Assembly (NCBI RefSeq): GCF_000519265.1
Contig: NZ_KI912608.1
Coordinates: 261,665-325,664, forward strand
Length of the DNA stretch: 64,000 bases
Source: Desulfonatronum lacustre DSM 10312
GTDB lineage: Bacteria > Desulfobacterota > Desulfovibrionia > Desulfovibrionales > Desulfonatronaceae
Direction of reading: 5' to 3'
The notes below the pieces were generated by a model that saw nothing but the letters and a program-made list of their open reading frames with translations, was not told the DNA's origin and ran no database searches. The position numbers were made by a program, and so were the translations under genes. Shown piece after piece: positions 24,971 to 32,328 of the stretch (position 1 is its first letter; every line of letters starts with the position of its first letter).

Positions 24971-26045
24971 TCAGGGCGACGGCCATGTTGAGAGCGTTAC
25001 GCAGGCTTTGGGCCGAGGCCTTGCCCTGGCCGACCAGGTCGTATCCGGTGCCGTGGTCCGGGCTGGTGCGGACGTAGGGCAGGCCGAGGGTGACTTGGAC
25101 GCCGTCGTGAAAGTGCAGCAGCTTGAAGGCCGTCAGGCCCTGGTCGTGGTACATGGCCAAAACCGCGGAGAAGTCGCCTTGCGCGGCCCGGTGGAAAACC
25201 GTGTCCGCGGCCAGCGGGCCGACCACGTTCCAGCCTCTGGCCCTGGCCTGGCTCACGGCCGGGGCGATGATCCGTCCGTCCTCGTCGCCGATCCGTCCAT
25301 CCTCCCCGGCATGCGGGTTCAGGCCGCAAACCGCGACGGGGCCAGGCAGACCCTGGGCGTGCATCGCGGCTCTGGTCAGCTCCAGCTTGCGCAGAATCCG
25401 CTCGACGGTGATCAAGCCGGGGACCGCACGCAGCGGGGGGTGGGTGGTGACCAGGCTGACTCGCATCCGAGGCCCCGCAAAGTGCATGCAGACGTCGTCC
25501 GGGGTCAACCCGGCCTTGGCGGCCAGAAACTCGGTGTGCCCGGCGAAATTGAATCCTGCCCGCTGGAGCGTGGCCTTGTTCAGCGGGCAGGTGGTCAAGG
25601 CCTGGACATGGCCGGATTGCAGCAGGGAACAGGCGGTTTCCAATGCCAGTCCCGCTGCCTGGCCGCCTGCTGTTGTGGCCGCTCCCGGCTGCATCTGGAA
25701 GGAGTCGAGGTCTGGAGGCGTATAGAGATGGACGCTTGACGGCTGAACCTTTACCTGTTCCGATAATCGGTCCAAATTGGACAGCCGATGCCAGAACACA
25801 GAACTCCCTGACGCCTGCTGGTGGTGCGCCAAGGCCTGTTCCGGGCCGATGATCAGCACGGAGGTCCCGGCGAGCGACTCGGGGAGGCCGTGTTGGAAAA
25901 CGCGACAGACCAGTTCCGGGCCCAGCCCGTTGGGGTCGCCCAGGGTCAGGCCCAGGGTCAGGCCCAGGGTCAGGCCCAGGGTTTGGCCCAGGGTTTGGCC
26001 CAGGGTTTGGCCCAAGCCTCGGCCCTGAACGGAAGAGGGGGGCAC
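24960..26045 (-). CDS. pdxA: 4-hydroxythreonine-4-phosphate dehydrogenase with a repeat-extended N terminus
   Basis: A 361-aa enzyme of pyridoxal phosphate synthesis (DXP-dependent pathway). The family normally starts near x-T-x-GDPxGIGPE; here LTLGDPNGLGPELV begins at about residue 31, after a Thr-Leu-Gly-Gln/Leu repeat. Metal/substrate residues are in GHTEFLAAKAG and CGLNPHAGEDG, and the final YHDQGLTAFKLL block is intact. The proposed start is GTG 26045, four bases after the upstream SAP gene stop, so coupled translation is likely. The C-terminal TVR and stop come from the inserted element at 24836-24970. Confidence 0.9.
   Translation of the reverse strand: MPPSSVQGRGLGQTLGQTLGQTLGLTLGLTLGLTLGDPNGLGPELVCRVFQHGLPESLAGTSVLIIGPEQALAHHQQASGSSVFWHRLSNLDRLSEQVKVQPSSVHLYTPPDLDSFQMQPGAATTAGGQAAGLALETACSLLQSGHVQALTTCPLNKATLQRAGFNFAGHTEFLAAKAGLTPDDVCMHFAGPRMRVSLVTTHPPLRAVPGLITVERILRKLELTRAAMHAQGLPGPVAVCGLNPHAGEDGRIGDEDGRIIAPAVSQARARGWNVVGPLAADTVFHRAAQGDFSAVLAMYHDQGLTAFKLLHFHDGVQVTLGLPYVRTSPDHGTGYDLVGQGKASAQSLRNALNMAVALTVR
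25941..26024. repeat. 12-bp tandem repeat in the 5' coding region of pdxA
   Basis: Six 12-base units (three CAGGGTCAGGCC, three CAGGGTTTGGCC) and a degenerate seventh. They encode TLGQ and TLGL tetrapeptides placed directly before the conserved GDPNGLGPE. The last unit supplies the conserved LTLGD sequence, so the array appears to have grown by duplication of the start of the enzyme. Confidence 0.92.
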
Positions 26046-26048
26046 GGC

Positions 26049-26258
26049 TTACCCGTTATTCTGCTTCGGAGCCAGGGTAAGGCAATCCTCGCGAAAGATG
26101 CAGCCGTCCTGGTCGCAATAGCCGGCTTCGGCCCGGGCGAAGCAGTCGAAGTTGCCTTCGTCCAGTTGGATCATTCGGACGGCTTGAATTTTCGTGGTGC
26201 CGACGCCAAGTTTTAACCCGCGTGATTTGGCCATGGCTCGAATTTCCGTCATTTTCAT
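26049..26258 (-). CDS. small SAP-domain protein with a Cys-rich tail
   Basis: A 69-aa protein. MTEIRAMAKSRGLKLGVGTT (residues 3-22) and the following Lys-Ile-Gln-Ala-Val-Arg form a SAP-like helix-linker-helix, a putative nucleic-acid-binding motif. The rest carries four Cys (FDCFARAEAGYCDQDGCIFREDC) that could bind metal. The start ATG 26258 has GAGG upstream; the longer open frame overlaps glgA and is rejected. It lies between glgA and pdxA on the same strand. Small SAP proteins of this type are recurrent in Desulfovibrionales annotation; the role is unknown. Confidence 0.78.
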   Translation of the reverse strand: MKMTEIRAMAKSRGLKLGVGTTKIQAVRMIQLDEGNFDCFARAEAGYCDQDGCIFREDCLTLAPKQNNG

Positions 26259-26307
26259 GGGAGAACCTCGTTTGTGAGGGGTGAAGGGCGGACGTCCAAA
26301 ACGGCGG

Positions 26308-27774
26308 TCAGGCCGGGGACAGGTCCGCCCCAATGTCCGTGTAGGCTTGGATATACTGCTGCGCCGCGCTGGACCAGGAATAGTCCTTGCGCATGGCCCT
26401 GACCCGCATGGCCTTCCACTCCGCCGGGCGTTCCCAGACGTCCAGGGCCAGCTCAATGCTTTGCAGAAAGGTCCGGGCGTCGGGCGGGGTGAAGATGAAT
26501 CCCGTGGATTCGGGATCGGGGTAGCCGGTGATGGTGTCCAGGAGTCCGCCCAGGGCCGAGGCCACGGGCAGGCTGCCGTAACGCAGGCTGTACATCTGGG
26601 TCAGGCCGCAGGGTTCGTAGCGCGAAGGCATCAGGAAGAGATCCACCCCGGCCTGGATGCGGTGGGCCAGGTCTTCGGTGTAGCCGATGCGGGCCACGAG
26701 CCGTCCCGGGTAGGTTTCCATCATGTCCTGGATCTGGGCTTCAAACTGGAGATTGCCTTCGCCCAGGACCACCACGCAGACGTCCTTGCGCATCAGTTCA
26801 GGCAGGATTTCCAGGAGCATGTCGATGCCCTTTTGCTCCCGGAGGCGGCCGACGAACCCGAGCAGGGGGCGGGACAGCAGCTCGGGGTCCAGGCAGAGTT
26901 CGTGAAACAGGCTCTCCTTGCAGCGCAGTTTGCCCCGCAATGTCTCCGGCGAATAGGTGCTGGGCAGGTAGCGATCCTGCCTGGGGTCCCAGACGGCGTA
27001 GTCCGCGCCGTTGAGAATTCCCCGCAAGTCCGCGGTCCGGTGGTTGAGAATGCCTTCCAGGCCGCAGCCGAATTCCGGGGTCAGGATTTCCTTGGCATAG
27101 GTCGGGCTGACCGTGGTGACCAAGTCCGCGTAGGAGATGCCGGACTTGAGCAGATTGAAGTCTCCGAAAAATTCCGCCCCGGAGCTGTTCCAGGCCGCCG
27201 AGGGCAGCCCGGATTCCAGGAACAGGCGGTAGGCGAACCGGCCCTGAAAGGCCAGATTGTGGATGGTCACCACGGACTTGGTTTTTTTCCAGAAGGTGTC
27301 CACCTTGCGCAAAAAATGCAGATAGGCCGGAACCAGGGCCGCGTGCCAGTCGTGGGCATGGATGATTTCCGGGGGGTTGGACAACCGTCTGGCCCATTCC
27401 ATGGTCGCCCGGCAGAAAAAGATGAATCGCTCGCAGTTGTCGAAATAATCGCCCTTGTGGGTGCAGTACAGAAAGCGGCGATCAAAGTATTCGCCCCGGG
27501 AGATGAAATAGACCGGCAGACCGTGATAGTCGGCCAGGAAAATGTCCGCCGTGGTGTCCGGCCAGGGGTAGCCCACCGGGCAGTCTTCGTAGATCAGGCG
27601 TAAGGGAAATTCGCTGCTGGCCAGCCGCCCGTAGAACGGAGTGATCACCCCCACGCTCACGCCAAGTCGGGACAAGGCCAGGGGCAGGGCGCCCATGACG
27701 TCCGCGAGGCCCCCGGTCTTGGAGAAGGGGTACATTTCCGAGGCCACGAACAGGATCTGAGGATGGCTGTCCAT
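26308..27774 (-). CDS. glgA: glycogen (starch) synthase
   Basis: A 488-aa GT5 enzyme that adds glucose from ADP-glucose to an alpha-1,4-glucan. The ADP-glucose motif [14 protein letters not shown] (about residues 18-31) is intact, with [16 protein letters not shown] in the C-terminal half and the final [19 protein letters not shown] donor-binding block. Length is typical. It lies 36 bases after a Nudix gene. No glgC or branching enzyme is in the window. Downstream are the SAP and pdxA genes on the same strand. Confidence 0.95.
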   Translation of the reverse strand: MDSHPQILFVASEMYPFSKTGGLADVMGALPLALSRLGVSVGVITPFYGRLASSEFPLRLIYEDCPVGYPWPDTTADIFLADYHGLPVYFISRGEYFDRRFLYCTHKGDYFDNCERFIFFCRATMEWARRLSNPPEIIHAHDWHAALVPAYLHFLRKVDTFWKKTKSVVTIHNLAFQGRFAYRLFLESGLPSAAWNSSGAEFFGDFNLLKSGISYADLVTTVSPTYAKEILTPEFGCGLEGILNHRTADLRGILNGADYAVWDPRQDRYLPSTYSPETLRGKLRCKESLFHELCLDPELLSRPLLGFVGRLREQKGIDMLLEILPELMRKDVCVVVLGEGNLQFEAQIQDMMETYPGRLVARIGYTEDLAHRIQAGVDLFLMPSRYEPCGLTQMYSLRYGSLPVASALGGLLDTITGYPDPESTGFIFTPPDARTFLQSIELALDVWERPAEWKAMRVRAMRKDYSWSSAAQQYIQAYTDIGADLSPA

Positions 27775-27809
27775 GCTGATTCCTTTAGGTTTTGCGTCGA
27801 TGGAGCGAA

Positions 27810-28304
27810 CTACGAGACGGACACCGGAGGGTTCAGGGCCTCGTGACGGCGACGAAGTTCTTGGAGGATGCTTCCGTGGTCAAAGGCCAGTTGGTCGGGC
27901 AGGGCGGTCAGGGGAAAGACGCGCACGGCCCCGGCGTCGTCTCCGGCCCGGAGTTGGTCCGGATTCTTGGCCTGGGCCGTGAAGATCGTGCTGATGGTGT
28001 GCTGGCGCGGGTCGCGGTCCGGGGCGGAATAGACGCCGAAAAGTCCGGTCAGCTCCACTTCCAGTCCGGTTTCCTCCAGGGCCTCGCGCACAGCGGCCTG
28101 TTCCGCGGACTCGCCGTAATCGATGAACCCGCCGGGAATGGCCCAGCCCGGAGGAGGGTTGCGACGTTCAATGAGGACGATTCCCCGGTCGGGAAGGGTG
28201 ATCAGAATGTCCACGGTGGGTACTGGGTTGGTATAGATGGTCAGCGGTTTGGCGCAGTGGGGGCAGGGTTTTTGGAGTCCTGGCATGGTTGGGGATGCTT
28301 TCAT
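27810..28304 (-). CDS. Nudix hydrolase with N-terminal zinc-ribbon-like motif
   Basis: A 164-aa protein. The Nudix box G-x5-E-x7-RE-x2-EE-x-G (residues 59-80, [11 protein letters not shown]...REALEETG) is complete. An N-terminal CPHC (14-17) resembles half a zinc ribbon. Such proteins hydrolyse nucleoside-diphosphate-linked compounds such as ADP-ribose or NADH; the substrate is not deducible. An in-frame ATG at 28286 is an alternative start. It begins the glgA-SAP-pdxA gene string on the minus strand. Confidence 0.9.
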   Translation of the reverse strand: MKASPTMPGLQKPCPHCAKPLTIYTNPVPTVDILITLPDRGIVLIERRNPPPGWAIPGGFIDYGESAEQAAVREALEETGLEVELTGLFGVYSAPDRDPRQHTISTIFTAQAKNPDQLRAGDDAGAVRVFPLTALPDQLAFDHGSILQELRRRHEALNPPVSVS

Positions 28305-28437
28305 GGAGGCGTGAAAGCCGGGGAAGAGGATGAGGATGGGGCGGTTGACTGAAAAACTGTTCCTGCACGGGAAGATACCATATTAGTCGGGGCCTTGGCA
28401 AAGGGCAACAGGTAGGCTTGCATTGGGCAGGGAAATA

Positions 28438-28567
28438 CGAAATCGAAATCGAAATCGTGATCGAAATCGAAATCGATATCGAAAATACTGTTCATTTCCA
28501 AGTAATTAAATCGTTTTCTTGGTCATGACGTTCGATTTCGATTTCGATCACGACTTCGATATCGATT
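28438..28567. repeat. hexanucleotide palindrome (TCGAAA-type), copy 2
   Basis: The left arm (28438-28484) is made of ATCGAA hexamers. The right arm (28531-28567) contains the reverse complement, with a shared run of about 22 bases interrupted by the same TGATCG variant on both sides. The loop is about 46 bases. It has no family 1 ends. It lies between the Nudix gene and the racemase-like gene. Confidence 0.8.
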
Positions 28568-28590
28568 CAGAGAGCGGGTGAGGATAAAGA

Positions 28591-29316
28591 TCAAATCTGC
28601 TCTGTGAAATTGGGCGAAAGCGCGGACTGCTCAACGCGGGCTTCGATTTCAAAGAGGTCCACGCCCTCTTCCTCACGTTCCTTTACAGCAGCCCGACGAA
28701 CCGTGATGAATTGTCCGGTGGGTTGACGGACCCGGTCTTGGCCGGTGAACAGGCTGAAGGCCACGCTTCCTGATCCGCAGGCTGTTTCCGGGACAAAGGA
28801 GTCCACGGTCGCGACGTAAACGTACGGCGTGATGGCATTGCCGGAGAAGTGGATCGCCCCGAAGGCCGGGAGGTCGAAGCGGTTGCACAGATCGGCCAGT
28901 TCGCGTTTGGTTCGGGCGTGGCCCGTGGGGCTGCTCGAGGCATGTCCGTCCGGTTTTGGGGTGAGAATGAAGCCGATGCCTTCCAGGAGGACGATGTTTT
29001 CGGACATGGACCAGCGCAGGGGGATGGTCGCACGGGTGGCGTGGGGCATGTTGACGAAGTCCGCCGGACGATCCAGGCCGCTGACTCGGACGGTTCCTTT
29101 CGGCCCCAGGGTGGAGGCGAAAGCCAGGGTGGCATTGATGCAGAATTCCCCGCCCATCATCTCCAGGCGCGGCGGACGGGCCTGTTCGTCCACGAAGCCG
29201 ACCTGCTCCACGTCGCAAAGCAGGTCCGCGGCCAGGGAGGCCCGAAGGGAGGTCGGGCAGTCCTGGACCAAAGCGGTGGCGTTGCCGCCGGCGATGAGGA
29301 ATTTGCGAGTCGTCAT
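28591..29316 (-). CDS. CntK/DapF-fold amino-acid racemase-like protein
   Basis: A 241-aa protein of the diaminopimelate epimerase fold, most like the histidine racemase CntK of staphylopine synthesis. Shared landmarks, from memory of the CntK sequence: CDVEQVGFVDE (34-44), MMGGEFCINATLAF with catalytic-type Cys59, GTVRVSG (74-80) and ETACGSGS with the second Cys180. Both active-site cysteines are kept, so a cofactor-independent racemase is plausible. Neither a nicotianamine-synthase-like CntL nor an opine dehydrogenase CntM is visible nearby, so the substrate and pathway are open. pcnB ends 14 bases upstream. Confidence 0.75.
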   Translation of the reverse strand: MTTRKFLIAGGNATALVQDCPTSLRASLAADLLCDVEQVGFVDEQARPPRLEMMGGEFCINATLAFASTLGPKGTVRVSGLDRPADFVNMPHATRATIPLRWSMSENIVLLEGIGFILTPKPDGHASSSPTGHARTKRELADLCNRFDLPAFGAIHFSGNAITPYVYVATVDSFVPETACGSGSVAFSLFTGQDRVRQPTGQFITVRRAAVKEREEEGVDLFEIEARVEQSALSPNFTEQI

Positions 29317-29330
29317 GGAGAACGGGCGCG

Positions 29331-30755
29331 TCAGGTTCGAGGCGCGGACGACGGCTTGCGGCGGCGGGAACGCTTGCGCGGTGGGCGGGAACGCTTGATC
29401 TCGACGTTTTCTCCCGCTGTTTCGGTTGCCGGTCCGTCCGGTATCGCCGTCGTCTTCTCGTTCGGTTTTTCGGCGCTTGCCATCACCTGACGGCGTCTTG
29501 TCCTTTCGGGCTTTTTATCGGCGGTCTTTTTATTGATTTTGAAGTCCGGACGTTGCGCTTCGATTTCCATGCGCAGGGCGTTCCAGGGTTCGAGGCGCTC
29601 CGGATCCTCGCCGGCCACGCGCAGACCGATTTCATACAATGCCAGGGTCTCGGGGAAGGTCTCCTGGGCCACGAAGCCGCGCTTGGAGAAGCGCTTGCGT
29701 TTGTCCGGGACGAAGCGGGACTGGTTGGCCATGACCTGGATCATCCGCATGGTCATCAACTTGGGCATGCTGATCCGGATGCAGATGGGCGTGAGCAGTT
29801 CGGTCAGCCGGAGGTGGAGCGCAAGCCGTTCTTGCTCCTCGTCCCGGGCCGCTTGTTCACTGAGGAGTCGGCTCATGGGGGCGAAAAACAGGGTCGCGAA
29901 AATTAGGACCGGATTTAGGCCGCCCCTGTCTCTGATCCGGTCGTCCAGGCGGCCCAGCCAGGACCACAGGACGGATTCCCGGTTTTGCGCGCGGCCCTGG
30001 TCCAGATACTGCGCGATTTCCGGGAGTAGATCCCCGAGCAGGCCGGTTTTATAGAGCAGGCGAACGGCCTGTTCCCCGGAGCCGTAGGCAAAGAGCTTGA
30101 TCAGTTCCTCGAAGACCCGGGGCGGGGCGGCCTTGAGGATTTCCTGGTGATGGCGGAGAATGGCGTTGAAGGTGGCGGGTTCGATCCGGAAGCCCAGGCG
30201 GGAGGCGAAACGCACGGCCCGGATCATGCGCACCGGGTCCTCCCGGAAACGAATGTTCGGATCTCCGATGCAGCGGATCAATCGGTCGCGGATGTCGCTC
30301 AATCCCCCGACATGGTCGATGACGGAGAATCGCTTCACCTCGTAGAACAGGGCGTTGATGGTGAAGTCCCGGCGCAGGGCGTCCTCTTCCGGAGAGCCGT
30401 AGCAATTGTCCCGAAAGACGTACAAATCCCCGTTCCCGTCGGCATCCGGCTCGGGGCAGCGCCGAAAGGTGGAGGTTTCGATGATCTGGTCGCCGAAATG
30501 GATATGCGCCAGCCGGAACCGGCGGCCGATGATGAAACAGTTTCGGAAGGCCTTCTTGATCTGATTGGGCGTGGCGTTGGTGCCCACGTCGAAGTCCTTG
30601 GGCTCGCGCCCGAGGATCAGGTCGCGCACGCCGCCGCCCACCAGGTAGGCCGTGAATCCCTTGCGCCCGAGTTGGTACATGACCCTCAGAGCGTCGGGAT
30701 GGATGTTTTTGCGGGAGATGGGGTGTTCGTCGCGGGGAATGATTTGTGGGGGCAT
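29331..30755 (-). CDS. pcnB: poly(A) polymerase
   Basis: A 474-aa class II nucleotidyltransferase. The GG motif VGGGVRDLILGREPKDFDVGTNA (39-61) includes the catalytic Asp pair DFD (54-56). RRFRLAHIHFGDQIIETSTFR and RRDFTINALFYE follow as in PcnB rather than CCA-adding enzymes. The last 50 residues are a strongly basic tail (RPPRKRSRRRKP), typical of PcnB and likely RNA-binding. It adds 3' adenylates that promote RNA decay. It is followed by the CntK-like gene after 14 bases. Confidence 0.9.
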   Translation of the reverse strand: MPPQIIPRDEHPISRKNIHPDALRVMYQLGRKGFTAYLVGGGVRDLILGREPKDFDVGTNATPNQIKKAFRNCFIIGRRFRLAHIHFGDQIIETSTFRRCPEPDADGNGDLYVFRDNCYGSPEEDALRRDFTINALFYEVKRFSVIDHVGGLSDIRDRLIRCIGDPNIRFREDPVRMIRAVRFASRLGFRIEPATFNAILRHHQEILKAAPPRVFEELIKLFAYGSGEQAVRLLYKTGLLGDLLPEIAQYLDQGRAQNRESVLWSWLGRLDDRIRDRGGLNPVLIFATLFFAPMSRLLSEQAARDEEQERLALHLRLTELLTPICIRISMPKLMTMRMIQVMANQSRFVPDKRKRFSKRGFVAQETFPETLALYEIGLRVAGEDPERLEPWNALRMEIEAQRPDFKINKKTADKKPERTRRRQVMASAEKPNEKTTAIPDGPATETAGENVEIKRSRPPRKRSRRRKPSSAPRT

Positions 30756-30783
30756 GCGGGTGAGGAAAACGTAAAACGTATTG

Positions 30784-30984
30784 CTATATTCGGTTGCAGG
30801 GAGTGTCGGCCAAAAATTCTTCCATCAGGTCGTCCAGGGTGGTTCCGTATTCGTGCAAGGCAAAGGCGGCGCCGCAGGACCCGCAGCGCAGGGCGACGGC
30901 CCGTCAGCCGCGCCGGGCGTGCAAGCGATCGCCGCACTTCCGGCAACGGAGTCGGGTCCTGATGTCTTGGATGGGCGGGAGCAT
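30784..30984 (-). CDS. candidate selenoprotein: small dual-CxxC protein with in-frame UGA
   Basis: Reading through one TGA (30906-30904) as selenocysteine gives a 66-aa protein: start ATG 30984 (AAGGA six bases upstream), CRKCGDRLHARRG, Sec27, RAVALRCGSCGAAFALHEYG, and stop TAG at 30786-30784. Two CxxC pairs (C14/C17 and C36/C39) straddle the UGA, giving a rubredoxin- or zinc-ribbon-like arrangement. I recall a family named dual CXXC motif small (seleno)protein in public annotation, but cannot check it here. A short hairpin with a bulged U lies just after the UGA. yedF is in the same window. A standard gene finder would miss it because of the UGA. Confidence 0.7.
30880..30903 (-). promoter_or_regulatory. 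possible SECIS element after the UGA codon
   Basis: Directly after the UGA, 14 bases (30893-30880) can fold as CCC-U-GC / GCU loop / GC-GGG. The bulged U is the 14th base after the UGA, the same distance as U17 in the E. coli fdhF SECIS. The loop is shorter than in fdhF and lacks GU, so this is only suggestive. Confidence 0.4.
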
Positions 30985-31156
30985 GATAATCCTTGCGTGG
31001 CGGGACAGGTTGTGGTCACGGACGCGAACATACAGCGAGACTGCGGAAAGTCAATTCCAATCCCGTGGCTTCACGGCTTACGCGGTTTTCTTTTGTAAAC
31101 GATCCGGGTAAGAATCTTCAGCCGTCAACCATCAACAACAAGGATACGGAGACGAT

Positions 31157-32227
31157 ATGCACGGACGTTTGTTGGTTTGCATCCTGGCCGCGATGTTCTG
31201 GTTCTGGAGCGCGGGAATCGTGTCGGCCCAGCCACCGGGACAGCAGGGAGGGCCGCCGCCGGCCGTGGTGGTCGTGGCGTCGGTCGCGTCCGGGGAAATG
31301 GTCGAGGAACGGGAGTTCGTGGGCACGGCCTATTTTCAGGAAACCTCCCTGGTGGCCTCGGAAGTCAGTGGTCGGGTTCTTGAGGTCCATTTCGAACAGG
31401 GGGACCGGGTTCGCCGCGGCGACAAGCTGGTGACCATGGACGGGGTACTCAAGTCCAAGGACCTCTTGTCCCGTCGAGCCCAGCGGGAAGAAGTCCTGGC
31501 CGAACTGTCCCGCGTCTCGCGGGAACTGGATCGGATGCAACGGCTGTATGAGCAAAACACCGTCGCTGAACAGGAGTATGAAAAGGTCAAGTTTCTCGCC
31601 AGCGCATTGGAGCGACGAGCCGAGTCCCTGGCAGCGGACATTTCCCGGATCCAGGAGGAGCTGCGCATGCTGGTCATCCTGGCCCCGTTTGACGGAGTGG
31701 TCCTGTCCCGGAAGAGCAATCTCGGGGAATGGCTGTCGTCGGGCTCTCCCGTGGCGGAACTGGCGCGTTACGATGTGGTGGACATCCTGGTCAATGTGCC
31801 CGTGGACGTGGCTCTCGGGCTGGAGCTGGGCCAGGTCGTGCGGGGAAGCGCCGCGGGCCGGGAGTTGGAGGGGCGGGTTCAGGCCGTGGTGCCCCGTGGC
31901 GACGTGGGCTCGCGGACGTTTCCGGTCAAGGTCCGGCTGCCCAACGAGCATGGCCTTCTGGAAGGCATGGAGGTGCGGATGTACCTGCCCACCGGCCAAC
32001 GTCACGAGGGATTGACGGTCCCCCGGGACGCTGTTGTTCCCAGCCCCATGGGCCAGGTGATTTTTCTGGTCCGGGAGGGGCAGGCCAAAATGGTCCCGGT
32101 GACCGTGCTCGGCTTTGCCCGGGACACGGCCGGGATAGAAGCCCAGGACGTCGCCCCCGGTGACCAGGTGGTGGTCAAAGGCCAGGAGCGCCTGCGAGAC
32201 GGACAGCCGGTGCGGGTTGTGGAGTGA
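31157..32227 (+). CDS. RND efflux membrane-fusion (periplasmic adaptor) protein
   Basis: A 356-aa adaptor. It has a signal peptide ending near SAGIVSAQ, then a lipoyl-like half (VASEVSGRVLEVHFEQGDRVRRGD), an alpha-hairpin coiled coil (about residues 105-170), the second lipoyl half (LVILAPFDGVVLSRKSNLGEWL), and beta-barrel and membrane-proximal domains. It should link the inner-membrane pump encoded next to an outer-membrane channel, which is not in the window. The start follows CGGAGACG. The RND gene begins 101 bases downstream. Confidence 0.92.
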   Translation: MHGRLLVCILAAMFWFWSAGIVSAQPPGQQGGPPPAVVVVASVASGEMVEEREFVGTAYFQETSLVASEVSGRVLEVHFEQGDRVRRGDKLVTMDGVLKSKDLLSRRAQREEVLAELSRVSRELDRMQRLYEQNTVAEQEYEKVKFLASALERRAESLAADISRIQEELRMLVILAPFDGVVLSRKSNLGEWLSSGSPVAELARYDVVDILVNVPVDVALGLELGQVVRGSAAGRELEGRVQAVVPRGDVGSRTFPVKVRLPNEHGLLEGMEVRMYLPTGQRHEGLTVPRDAVVPSPMGQVIFLVREGQAKMVPVTVLGFARDTAGIEAQDVAPGDQVVVKGQERLRDGQPVRVVE

Positions 32228-32270
32228 AGGGTGAGGAGTGAATGATGAAATGTGAACCTCGCAATTGCCC

Positions 32271-32326
32271 CCTGAACCGTGAACCTCATCAACCGCTGAA
32301 CCCTGAACCCCTGAACCCCTGAACAC
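32271..32326. repeat. heptanucleotide repeats (TGAACCC) before the RND pump gene
   Basis: Seven or so imperfect copies of CTGAACC plus C or G lie directly before the ATG of the RND gene, including CTGAACCCCTGAACCCCTGA. Related units are found at 2503-2546, before another gene start. They leave no normal ribosome-binding site in front of the RND gene. Confidence 0.7.
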
Positions 32327-32328
32327 CC

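Noticed and set aside
30781-31098. Plus-strand frames overlapping the candidate selenoprotein
   Set aside because: They start with non-ATG codons, have no ribosome site and no domain; the minus-strand frame with CxxC pairs explains the region better.
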